64,000 nt of DNA, from the NCBI GenBank assembly GCA_963662175.1, contig OY759223.1, positions 7,101,549 through 7,165,548 on the forward strand. The letters run 5' to 3'. Numbering within the stretch: the first letter of the stretch is position 1; every line of letters starts with the position of its first letter. Source of the DNA: Aradus depressus. Its lineage: Eukaryota > Arthropoda > Insecta > Hemiptera > Aradidae. This document shows positions 1-8,973 of this stretch, piece after piece. Under the pieces are notes generated by a model. That model did no database searches, was not told the origin of the DNA, and was given only the letters and a program-made list of their open reading frames with translations. The position numbers were made by a program, and so were the translations under genes.

Positions 1-401
1 TTACGACATTCAATCTATCATTACCGTTAATAGACATTTTGTGCAATTAAACGAGAGTTTTTGAAGAGGGCGTTCTTTGTTTGTTGAGGTGGTTTGTTTT
101 ATGATTTTTAAATTTTAAATCGCCATGAAAATATCCCGGATAAACGGTTGATCCACCCCTGGAAAATTAGATGTATTTGAAAGTTAATTCAAGTTTTGAG
201 GGGCGTCGATAGCATAAAGTCGTGTACTTTGGATAGCGGGTTCAAACTCAGCATAATGCTCTAGTTTTTATATATGGGAGGTAACAAAACCTTGAGCATA
301 CCGTCCTTCGGCTTTTAAGATGCCAGATACTCGTTAATGACCCCCTAGACTAATTAAACCTGGGTAGGAAAGATTTAGGTCATCGCATTTGCGAGTGAAA
401 C
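1..401 (+). repeat. Left arm of the long inverted repeat
   Basis: This arm matches the reverse complement of about 5695-6096 over its whole length with scattered substitutions and small indels. Its inner half (about 196-400) is an old copy of the SINE family: the remnants gaggggcgtcg, gggttcaaactc and gaccccctagac align with the SINE head, B box and body. Confidence 0.7.
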
Positions 402-1300
402 CTAGGTCCTGGAGTATTGAAGAAGATATACGACCATACTCCAGAGGGGATGCGCCAAAAGAAAGCTCAGGAACCTGAACAAGAATCCGGGCAATCTGGT
501 CTTCGTGAAGCAAGAGCCGCTGCGATGGCCGGGACAGAGTACCGAAGAGGATACTGGAAGACACCCAGTGGAGATGAGAGGCTGAAGATAAAGAAGAATG
601 GCGGAAGATCGTTGCGGCTCAGGTTCTACAAGGACCGAAATGCCAGGGAGAAAAAAGGAGACGTTTAGGACTCCCCTGAAGAAAAGGGATACAAACAATA
701 AGTGCTTAGGTCCATAGGCACCATCCCACCCAGTATCCTTAATAAAGTTTTGAAATTTCTATAAGGCAATTTAATATATAAGAAACCAACATTAATTGGA
801 TAAATTCTACTTAATTGCCACGAAGCAGTATACTATCCAATTAAGCAATTAATTTGGCGAATGACTTGTCCAATTAACTTAACGGTAACGGCTTAGAATT
901 TATCAATTACATATACAAATAGAAAAATATCGAAAAGGTACCAAATATACATTATGAATGAACACCAGTCTAAAACATGAACAGAATACCATAAAACGAA
1001 CACAGTAGGAGGTTCCAGGAAGCTGTTTTTAGGTTTTACAAAAAAGATAAAAACTATTATGGTTAAATTTGATAGACCTTGGTCCTGACAAGTTGTACCT
1101 TGGTCCTAGAGGTCTCAGAAGAATGCTTTGCTCGGTTAGTCTTTCTTTTGTAATTTCTCATTGCGATTTTCAACCAAACCATTTTGAAAAAAGGTAGTGA
1201 AAAAATATCACCAACTTAGTACTGAATAAATAACAAAAATTGTGTCTGGAAGTTTTGCTTTCATTCTCTATGAAGGTCAGAAAGATACCTACATGAAAAA
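402..1300. other. Intronic stretch, no feature recognised
   Basis: AT-rich sequence without a convincing ORF. An 83-residue open frame at 417-668 on the plus strand is lysine- and arginine-rich but has no recognisable motif and no splice context, so it is not called. Nothing else is seen here. Confidence 0.5.
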
Positions 1301-1302
1301 AA

Positions 1303-1752
1303 AAACCGAGGTGCGGGGTAAGTTGGCATAGGTTACGTGATCTATGCCAACTTGCCCCATGTCATGTATGCCAACTTGCCCCACCAGGACTTTCGAGACA
1401 ACAAGGCTGCCTCACTCATCCACACAACTTTTACAAACGATTACTGAACATGGATGTAATCGATATTGACCACTCTATACAAAACAATTATTTAAAACGC
1501 CTCAATATATTCTAGGGCTTTAACAAACAACGAAAACTACAAGTGCGAAAAAAAACTTACCAGGGTGAAAAAACGGAATAACAGTCCTCCTTTCACACTG
1601 AGTGCTTCCATCAGACTGAAATTATAGGGGATGATGCAACTTATTGGTGTTGTTTGAATAGTCACTACCCCAGTGCTATGAAGTCCCTGTGGTGGAAACT
1701 AGAACCTGAATGCCAACTTACCCCTTATGCCAACTAGCCCCGGTCCCTTTAT
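1303..1752. mobile_element. Inverted-repeat MITE with GGGGTAAGTTGGCAT ends
   Basis: The left end near 1314-1330 reads gGGGTAAGTTGGCATA. The right end near 1710-1745 carries its inverse twice, in variant form. The motif tgccaacttgcccc also recurs at about 1352 and 1369 just inside the left end. The interior has no ORF. The ends suggest a short non-autonomous DNA transposon; no clear target duplication was found and I cannot name the superfamily. Confidence 0.45.
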
Positions 1753-2312
1753 ATATAATATAATACAAAATATAAATTTAACTCGAGATAAACCGACATT
1801 CCACCGCGATGACGCCATCCTCATTCCTCTGAGGCCAGGGTAGCCCAGCTAATCCCCCGAACCTCCTCGCTCTGCCAGCCTCTGACCAGCAGTGGTGGCA
1901 GACCGAGAAGGACAGAAAGAGCCAGTGCCGACACTCCCTAAGTAATAGCTATTTAAATAGACTACACTTAAACTAATGAAAAAGTTGATGAACTGTTTAT
2001 TTACTTTAGAACAAAACCAATTGTATCAATAACTTGAGAATTGGGCATAAAGCTAGTGGAAGTAAACAGTACTGAGTGCAATAAATAGGAGGTGGCCGAG
2101 GCTGGGTTCAACTTATACAATCCTAAGTTAGAGGCAGTTTACGAGAGTCGACACCAGAGTGCGAGCTGGAGCTAACTTGTGTCGTCTCATTAACCAGAAC
2201 TAGCCAACGGATGGTCTTCCTTCACTTGGGTTAATTAAGAAGACTTTCTTAATTAAATTAACTTAGGCAAAAAGGACCCTACATTATTTGAAAACAATTA
2301 GAGAACGTCAAT
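1753..2312. other. Intronic stretch, no feature recognised
   Basis: Mixed-composition sequence with no ORF, RNA gene or clear repeat membership visible to me. Confidence 0.45.
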
Positions 2313-3577
2313 GGTGAATCACCGGCTATGTACTTCCCCAGAACAAATTAACCAATTAAGTTTTTGATCTCCCTCCGTAGACAATCGATCGATTGGGCTC
2401 AATTATTGACTTAAATAGTGTCCTCTGAATCCTTAAACTAAATATTGTATCGATACATTCATTAGAGCCCCACCCCTAGATCCTCTTCCCTTCGACTCTA
2501 TATTGTAATGGTTCTTATTTGGTAATAATGAATAAAAAATACTCAGTTAAGACAACAAATTGAAAATTAATTAAAAATATAATTTATTAGGTATTTATTC
2601 TGACTTGGCCGAGTCATTAATTTTTTTTATTTTGTTATATTATTTTTTTTATAGTTAAAAAAAAAATGCATACTAAATTGAATAGAAAATAATAAACCTG
2701 AGGTATATCTGTTTGGTCAGGGGGTTTCAGAAATCTTGATCCAGAAAACATGCGGTGTGGTTAGGGGTTTTCCTAACTCTTGACATGCGGTTTCTTTCTT
2801 ACTATGTCCGTCTTCATCGGCTTGATATAATTCTGCCCAACTTTAACCCGGGGGCCCCGCCGACCGCCGACTGCCCCCGGCTCCGGGCGGTAGGCAGAAC
2901 AGAACCCCCCGAAGAATCTCGAGCTCACTCGGCGCAATGAGGCGTCGAGAAACCAAGGACGACTGCGGACCGTAGCCATCGATCCGGTCCACAGCAGTCC
3001 ATAACACCAATTTTGTAAATTGTTAATAAAAACGGAGGAAGGTTACCCATTTCCCCGCCAAACAAATAGGGTGATGTGACCGACCCCCCTCAGGGGGTCA
3101 GGGGCACCCTAAAAAATAAAAAAAAATAAAAAGATTATGTCCTAATTGGGTTTTGACTTCAAATATGAAATTTCATGACGATACATTTATTACATCGGCA
3201 GCTATTGGGACTTTTGAGTTGTGCCCCCCTGTAATCTGCCGATTCTGCTGAAAATTCGCAAATGAAATTATGTGTCGATATATTCATTACAGTTATTAGA
3301 GTATTTGATATAAGCTTCTCCCCTAATCTGCCCCTTCTCTTTGACCGATATGGCTGAAAATTAATAGAGGCTGTTTTTATGGATTTTTGGTCATATATAT
3401 AAAATTTCATGATGATATATTCATTCTTTCGGGAGTTGTCGTGTTCACAAACACACAGAGAGAAATGTATTTTCCATATTTGGAATCTAAAGATCGGAAA
3501 ATATACAATTCCGTTGAAAACTGAGCATCGAATCTTTGACCGATTACATAACTTCCCCTATACACTGAATAAGTAAA
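2313..3577 (+). repeat. B-family interspersed repeat, near full length, interrupted
   Basis: The copy opens with ggtgaatcaccggctatg and TACTTCCCCAG and closes near 3548-3577 with the family's ...gattacataacttcccctat. In between are the recurring blocks cgatacattcatta and attctttcgggagttgtcg. Between about 2500 and 3115 the family sequence is interrupted by an AT-rich stretch and a GC-rich island. The two termini (TACTTCCCCAG here, CTGGGGAAGTA in other copies) are inverted. No coding capacity. Confidence 0.55.
2840..2990. other. GC-rich island of unknown nature
   Basis: About 150 bp of very high GC content, with runs such as ccgggggccccgccgaccgcc, stands inside AT-rich repeat sequence. A 68-residue frame is open on the minus strand (2979-2773) and an ATAGTAAGAA donor-like sequence follows its GC-rich part, but the protein has no recognisable motif. 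It could be a fragment of an unrelated mobile element. I do not call it a gene. Confidence 0.3.
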
Positions 3578-3665
3578 ATGCGAAAGTTATCTACAGACTC
3601 ACTGATCTAGTTATGATGCATTTCGACATGGATTATAAATCTGGAAAACAAGTATTTTTCATCTA

Positions 3666-4326
3666 CAGTAGAACCTCTTTAAGTCGAAAACCTCCAAAAC
3701 TCGAAAAAAAGTTTTGTTCCTTTCCTTTCAAGCCCCAAAACCTCCATTACTCGAAATCTCAACCCTCTATTAGTCGAAATAATCAGTGAGTCCCTACAAG
3801 CCATTTTGGTACATATTTTCCCTCTAACTCGAAAAAATAAATTGGACCTCTGTATCTCGAACATAACAATGTTTTATTTTACAACCTTTACAACTAAATT
3901 ATTTGAAACTTATTACCTCTATATCTCGAAGAAAAATAAGTTACCGACATTAAGAATTTGCCGACATTGTACACCACTGTTCCTTAGAAAACAATTTAGA
4001 AGTATACAATAAAGAGGATTACCAATTATCTAAAGCAAAAAAAAATTACTGACTTTTTTTAATATCTAAATATACTACGTATTTTTTTTATTTTAAGGAT
4101 GTTTCGAAATAATGTTGATTTATAATAAATATAAATATGTTTGTTACCTCTGTAACTTGAATTTTTATTTATTTCACCTCTCTAACTCAAAATTAGTTAG
4201 AATGAATCTTAACTTCTACAATTCGAATCAAAAACCGCGCAAGTCGAAATCCTCCATAAGTCGAAAACTCTATAACTCGAATTTTTTGGCGTCTCCCTTG
4301 ATGTTCGACTTACAGAGGTTCTACTG
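3666..4326 (+). mobile_element. pogo/Tigger-like MITE with TA target duplication
   Basis: The element starts CAGTAGAACCTCTTTAAGTCG and ends with the inverse, ...cgacttacagaggttctactg, flanked by TA at 3664-3665 and 4327-4328. The interior repeats 'ctcgaa' and 'gtcgaa' motifs shared with the copies at 46.2, 50.1 and 50.7 kb. Two of those copies hold the start of a CENP-B-type transposase, which links this MITE to the pogo/Tigger branch of Tc1/mariner. This copy lacks the transposase segment. Confidence 0.75.
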
Positions 4327-4788
4327 TATATTTTTTAAGAGGCAATGGTTTCAAGACTGGAGAATGTTATTGTATAGAGATTTGAGGTTTGTTCTTTTGA
4401 CTTTGGATAAGGACTTAGCTGAGAGTACATGGAAGTGAAGTTTGAAGTTGGCGCTTTGAGTAGATTCAACAAATCAATCTTCAAAGTTCAAGTTGACCTT
4501 TTCAACATCTCAGTTTGTTCAAGATAACTTGTGTTGGCTCTACCCGCTTCTTCTCTCAGTTCTGTTTGTCCAAGGAGTATAAACTGTTTTTCTTCCTGTC
4601 ACTCTTTTCCGACCGGTGTTCCTACCACAGATAAACGATTCCTAAGGTGATTCAACAAGCGATGCTAACTACTATACCATCGGATGGCTGTCTAGAACCC
4701 TGTACAAGTCTAGTACCTAATACCCTCATTTTACTTATCCAGATATACGAAGTAAAGGGGATGTTATGTAATCAGACAGGGATCCATG
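4327..4788. other. Intronic stretch ending in a B-family fragment
   Basis: No coding feature. The last 40 bases (about 4741-4785, atacgaagtaaaggggatgttatgtaatcag) are a piece of the B-family terminus. Confidence 0.4.
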
Positions 4789-5086
4789 TTTTTTACGTGA
4801 AAACGTCTAATCGCTCGTTAAGCACAGTGATAGTCGGTCAAACTTTCTTGTGTTACAAAATACCGTCAGATTTCAATCGATAATAACTACGAGACTAATA
4901 ATGCGATAACAACGGTTGGGTCACAATGGATAGAGCATGTCTGTACGTGTTTGTTGTGCAGTGTTTTGCTTGTGACGTTATCGAGCTAGTGTGGGCGCCG
5001 GCGGATGATTGTTGCGAATTAGCGTTGTGTAAAATTAGAAATTAGTGTAGCGAGATAACGCTTTAGGATAGGACGTTGATTCGGGT
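4789..5086 (+). repeat. D-family repeat, copy 1
   Basis: This 298-bp block (from ttttttacgtgaaaacgtct to aggacgttgattcg) is repeated in inverted orientation at 37078-37371 with few differences. It is not low-complexity and contains no ORF of its own. At its right end it runs straight into a SINE fragment. In the second copy it lies just upstream of a short minus-strand ORF, so it may be the leader or terminal region of an unidentified mobile element. Confidence 0.65.
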
Positions 5087-5290
5087 GAGGTCATATCGCC
5101 TTCTGCCAGAGCGCTCTTTCGTCACTGGTGGACATGAGCCCGATTCTACAGTGGGAGTCCTACATTTTGCCTATCCTTCGTCCTTGCTCAAGACTTTTTC
5201 ACTCCCCAACCCGTGATCTTGAGTTCAGCAGGCTAGGACTATATCTCTAAGCTACCGGGCTCAAATTTGGCTCAAAAGTCCCCTAACGAC
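5087..5290 (-). repeat. SINE fragment, minus orientation
   Basis: The body of the tRNA-derived SINE is recognisable from gaggtcatatcgcc, agagcgctctttcgtcac and ggacatgagcccg, with a degenerate tRNA-like head near 5235-5290. Confidence 0.6.
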
Positions 5291-5564
5291 TGACCTATCT
5301 GTAGACAGAGTGGAGGAAAGATGAATAAAAAGATGACCTACCTACCTAAACCCTGTCCTGGGGATAACCACGGTGAGTCGGCTCTGGAGGTGGTTGATCC
5401 GGAGGGTGTTGATGACCACACCACCCTGGTGGACATGTCCGAAGGTTCCTCCAGAGAGACTTCCCCACCATAGTGTCCACTCCTTCACAGTCTCTACCAA
5501 GTTCAGTACCGTCTGCAACAGAGTACATACAAAAAATAATATTAATTATTGTGTTGTGTATGGA

Positions 5565-5895
5565 GTTAGTTATTATGACTCATGCCCGGGCTTTAACTAC
5601 AAGGATCTGGAGAAGGGTCGTAAATCTTCTTCAATACCTTCCTCTCCCTAGAATTAAGCAAGACTTCGTCCCTCCTAGTCAAAACTTAGTATTCACTCGC
5701 AAATGTGATGACCTAAATCTTTCCTGACCAGGTTTAATTAGGGGGTCATTAAAGAGAACCTGGCATCTTAAAGGCCAAAGGACGGCATACTCAAGGTTTT
5801 GTTACCTCCCATATATAAAAACTAAAGGCATTATGCTGAGTTTGAACCCGCTATCTAGAGTACACGACTCTCTGCTACCGACGCCCCTCAAAACT
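5565..5895 (-). repeat. SINE copy in the right arm of the long inverted repeat
   Basis: The SINE tail-side sequence gactcatgcccgggctttaac at 5578 and the body and head at 5720-5890 (ending ctaccgacgcccctc) frame a divergent copy. Its head half is the counterpart of 196-400 in the left arm. Confidence 0.55.
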
Positions 5896-6096
5896 TTAAT
5901 TAACATTCAAATAAACCTAATTTTCCAGGGGTGGATCAACCGTTTATCCAAGATATTTTCATGCTGATTTAAAATTCAAAAATCATAAAACAAATCTAAG
6001 GAAACCACCTCAACAAACAAAGAACGCCCTCTTCAAAAACTCTCGTTTAATTGCATAAAATGTCGATTAACGGTAATGATAGATTGAATGGCGTAA
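5695..6096 (-). repeat. Right arm of the long inverted repeat
   Basis: Inverse of positions 1-401. It ends at ...gattgaatggcgtaa, after which unique sequence (ttccctgattaag) begins. This gives the outer boundary of the repeat. Confidence 0.7.
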
Positions 6097-6277
6097 TTCC
6101 CTGATTAAGATTAGAAATACCAAGTTTTCCATGTCACAAGAAGAGGAGAATGCATGGAGAGAAAAGATGGTACAAGATTCAATTTAAGAAGGATAAGATT
6201 CTAGACATGTACGGATATTTCTCAGCTCTAGATCCCAAGTTCTGCTTGTAAACATCCTCTATGCAGAAAATACTAGT

Positions 6278-6402
6278 TAGTTATTGTGACTCAAGCCCGG
6301 GCTTAAACTACGAGGTCAAATTGCCTTCGACCTGAGCGCTTTATCGTCACTCTGGTGGTCATGAGTTCAACTCAACTATGGAAGTCCTAAATTTTGCTGC
6401 GG
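6278..6402 (-). repeat. SINE fragment, minus orientation
   Basis: Tail-side half of the SINE: tgactcaagcccgggctt, gcgctttatcgtcactctgg and a truncated body. Confidence 0.6.
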
Positions 6403-6557
6403 ATCCGAATGTAGAAGAACATAGGATGGACTTTTTTGTTCAATTTTAATCTCTGTTATGCAGTAAATTGAATTTTTGACACATAGTTGATTGTTTGCTT
6501 TCTTTTTTTTGTTTTTTACTCAATGAACTATAATAATAACGTTTATAAATGGTATAC

Positions 6558-6806
6558 CTGATGATTGACGATGGACTGATTGTTTCTGAGGAGGCCGTTG
6601 ACTGCACTGATGAAGGTGTCAGTAACGTTCATCAGGAGAGGAGCATCATCTCTTTGGCGAAGATAGCCGAGGATGTCCGACAAGAGACGAACATAAGGTT
6701 CAGCCTCTCCTGGCCAGGCAGGACCTCGCCCACTCACCCAGGTGGCCACCTCCCAGACTGTCTCATCCACTGTGGTCCCAGCGTAGCCTAGCCGCAGACC
6801 TGAGAA
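6558..6806 (-). CDS. Adhesion GPCR, exon h: start of GAIN-like region
   Basis: This exon encodes 83 residues with no stop. The minus-strand ends are tgaag|TTCTCAGG and ATCATCAG|gtatac. Residues 1-8 (FSGLRLGY), the GEAEPYV..LLSDILGYL stretch (residues 33-50) and NVTDTFISAVNGLL (residues 60-73) resemble the helical part of GAIN domains that follow HormR modules in adhesion GPCRs. Two N-glycosylation sequons, NVT and NQS, fit an extracellular location. It is phase 0 at both ends, matching exon g. A stronger-looking acceptor 7 bases in (ttctcag|GTCTG) would break the frame, so the upstream AG was chosen. The rest of GAIN and the membrane domain must lie beyond position 1. Confidence 0.75.
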
Positions 6807-6849
6807 CTTCAGACACAGATCATACATTGGAAGGTTCCATACAAATACA

Positions 6850-7330
6850 TGTATAGGGTGAAATAGGAGAAGTTATGTAATCGGTCAAAAATTCGAAGGT
6901 GATTTTTCAAAGGAATTTCATCTTTCCCGACTTCCAGACTCCAAAAATGAAAAAAAATATGTCGTCCAAAACCAATCAACCGTTTGGGCTAAAACTCATT
7001 AATTGATTTACATACTGGCTTCTGAATCGTCATACTTAATTGTCTGACGATATATTCATTACATCGGCAGTTATAGGAATTTATGAGTTGAGCCCAATCC
7101 GACCTTTCCCCTCCTCTGCGATAGATAAATCCCGATAGAATAAATGTATCGACACGAAATTTTATATGTGAATCTAGAAACCTCCAAAGATGACATCTAT
7201 TGATTTTCAGCCAAATGAACCTAAGGGAAGGGGGGATTAACATAAAAACTCTAATAACTACCGATAGAATGAATGTATCGACATGAAATGTATATATCTA
7301 GAACCGAAACCGCATAAGCACAACATCTAT
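6850..7330. repeat. B-family copies, rearranged
   Basis: Several B-family blocks lie in mixed orientation: ggagaagttatgtaatcggtc, cgatatattcattacatcggcag in plus sense near 7047, then cgatagaataaatgtatcgac in minus sense near 7132 and again near 7262. This looks like nested or recombined copies. No coding content. Confidence 0.5.
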
Positions 7331-7679
7331 CGACTTTTAGCTAAATTTCATATTTAATATTTCATGAAATTTCGTATTTACAGTCAAAAGCCAATAAGGA
7401 CAAAACCTGTCAAATAGCTCCGTTGATAGAAAAGTGACACAAGTCAAAAATGACATTACAAACATTTTTTGCGATAATTGATCATGATGAACCCAAGAAG
7501 CCAATATTTTTATGTGGAAAAACGACACAACTGTAATTTTACAGTTTTGTCACCAGAGAGCAGAAGTGACGCTTTACTATTTACCGAGATCACAATACTG
7601 TTTTATAGAAAAAAGCCAGTTGTGAGTTAGGATGATTTTTGTCTTGTGTCACTTTTCTATCAAAGGAACGAAATTTCAA

Positions 7680-7990
7680 CGATATCGGCTAACAACAGCG
7701 CTATATTTGCCAATGTAATGACTTTATCGACACAAAATTTAGTATTATGATATAGGAGCCCTTGTGTATGTCAACTATTGAATATTAGCGCAAAAGGTTG
7801 ACTGATTTTGGAATAAGAGCAAAAAGTTGATTAATGGAAGTGCATTTCCGGTGATTCACCGACGACTTCATTCTTTTCATTTTTTAAATCATGAGGTTGG
7901 AAAACATGAAATTTCGTTGAAAACTTAGTATCGAATTTCTGCCCGATTACATAACTTCCCCTATACTTCATATATCTGGGGAAGTAATAA
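7680..7990. repeat. B-family terminal fragments
   Basis: The block at 7846-7862 is ggtgattcaccgac, the inverse of the family's 5' end. At 7880-7985 the 3' end follows (ggaaaacatgaaatttcg ... tatctggggaagtaa). Here the two termini are joined with the interior lost. Confidence 0.5.
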
Positions 7991-8409
7991 AGCAATAAAA
8001 AGGAATGAGAGCATGAAGAAAGTTGGAGCATTTGAGAACATTCAGCATCTCTAATTAAAGATTCAACTTAATTAAACCATGTTCCATGTAATTATTTACA
8101 CAAATGTACTCTTGTGCTAGCTTGAAGCTCTGTGTATCCAAGGGTACAATTAGAGTAGTCGGAATGGGAATGATGATTTTGGGAGAATGTGCGGGTTATA
8201 AGGGGACTAAGTAAGGGGGCGAGGGGAGGGTCTTGATAAAGGAAGTTAGCAGGAAACCGGAGGGGAGGGGGGGGGGGGGGGTGTCTCAATTGTGTTGTGT
8301 GGGGGGGGTTACTTCAGAAGAGCCCAGAGATGGTACTGGGATAACCAACTGGAAAATACTACAAACCGTCAAGGATCACAACTTCATCCAGGAATATACC
8401 ACTGTTTAA

Positions 8410-8823
8410 CCAAGTGTTCTCATTAACCATGAAAACATCCCCTAGACTCCTAGACGCCAAACTGACCTGGGGCCAACACATTAACTCCAAATTGACACAT
8501 GCCTACACTAGACTCTCCTCACTCTACCCACTTCTCAACAAGACGAATGTTGACGAACACTACACTCCGACATGAATGTGCCACACTACTCTACACCGCA
8601 CTCATACGGCCACTCATCACACACGCCTGTCCTGTTTGGCTCGACAGAAGCCAGACCAACATTAAAAAACTGGTAAGATTCGAAAACAAAGTTCTCCGCC
8701 TTGCCGTAAACGCGCCTCGGATGGTAAGGAATTCTCAGATACGCAGGGAGCAGGGTGTTCCCGATGTTAGAGACTTCACATTGGAGTTAGCGACAAGGTT
8801 CAGAGTGTTTCTCGAGCCGCTAC
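8410..8823 (+). pseudogene. Jockey-type LINE ORF2 C-terminus, 5' part
   Basis: Plus-strand frames encode a typical jockey-clade C-terminal region: LDAKLTWGQHI near 8452, then after a frameshift near 8540 LLYTALIRPLITHACPVW and LVRFENKVLRLAVNAPRMV up to residue 112 of the open frame. The reading frame is cut by the Gypsy LTR at 8824. The same frame resumes after the element at 11702 (PLALACSTHPLTTV), so the LINE fragment predates the Gypsy insertion. It is inactive: 5'-truncated, frameshifted and interrupted. Confidence 0.8.
8819..8823. repeat. Gypsy target-site duplication, left copy (GCTAC)
   Basis: The 5 bases GCTAC just outside the left LTR recur at 11697-11701 just outside the right LTR. 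This marks an integrase-mediated insertion and sets the element boundaries. Confidence 0.9.
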
Positions 8824-8973
8824 TGTTAAGAAATTAAAACGACAAAATTGCACAACATATTTTCACTTTATTTTACATTTCTAAACTGAGACTGATTTTA
8901 TAACACATGTATAATATACGAGACCAACATAATAATAATAACAGATGTTTTAATAAACATCAATGTCCTAACA
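8824..8973 (-). repeat. 3' LTR of the Gypsy element
   Basis: A 150-bp LTR bounded by TGTTA and TAACA. It differs from the other LTR only in aaattaaaacg versus aaattagtacg. The Pol frame ends in its first codons. Confidence 0.93.

Larger units (their letters stand above)
1..6096. mobile_element. Long inverted-repeat element or inverted duplication, about 6.1 kb
   Basis: Positions 1-401 and about 5695-6096 are inverted copies of each other. The outer end reads TTACGACATTCAATC on the left and, reverse-complemented, TTACGCCATTCAATC on the right. Each arm holds about 190 bp of unique sequence followed by a degenerate stretch of the window's tRNA-derived SINE. The interior carries other repeats: a gcCAACTTgcccc inverted-repeat element, a B-family copy, a pogo-like MITE and a family-D copy. 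No transposase is visible inside. Because the window begins exactly in the left arm, the true end and any target duplication cannot be seen. It could equally be an inverted segmental duplication rather than a transposon. Confidence 0.55.

Noticed and set aside
6799..6806. Using the ttctcag|GT acceptor for the GAIN exon
   Set aside because: It would require phase 1 from the previous exon, which ends in phase 0, and would otherwise meet a stop within four codons.
8092..8289. Proline-rich minus-strand ORF
   Set aside because: Its start comes from a G/C homopolymer; no other coding sign. The same holds for the 35598-35849 and 48974-49213 frames.
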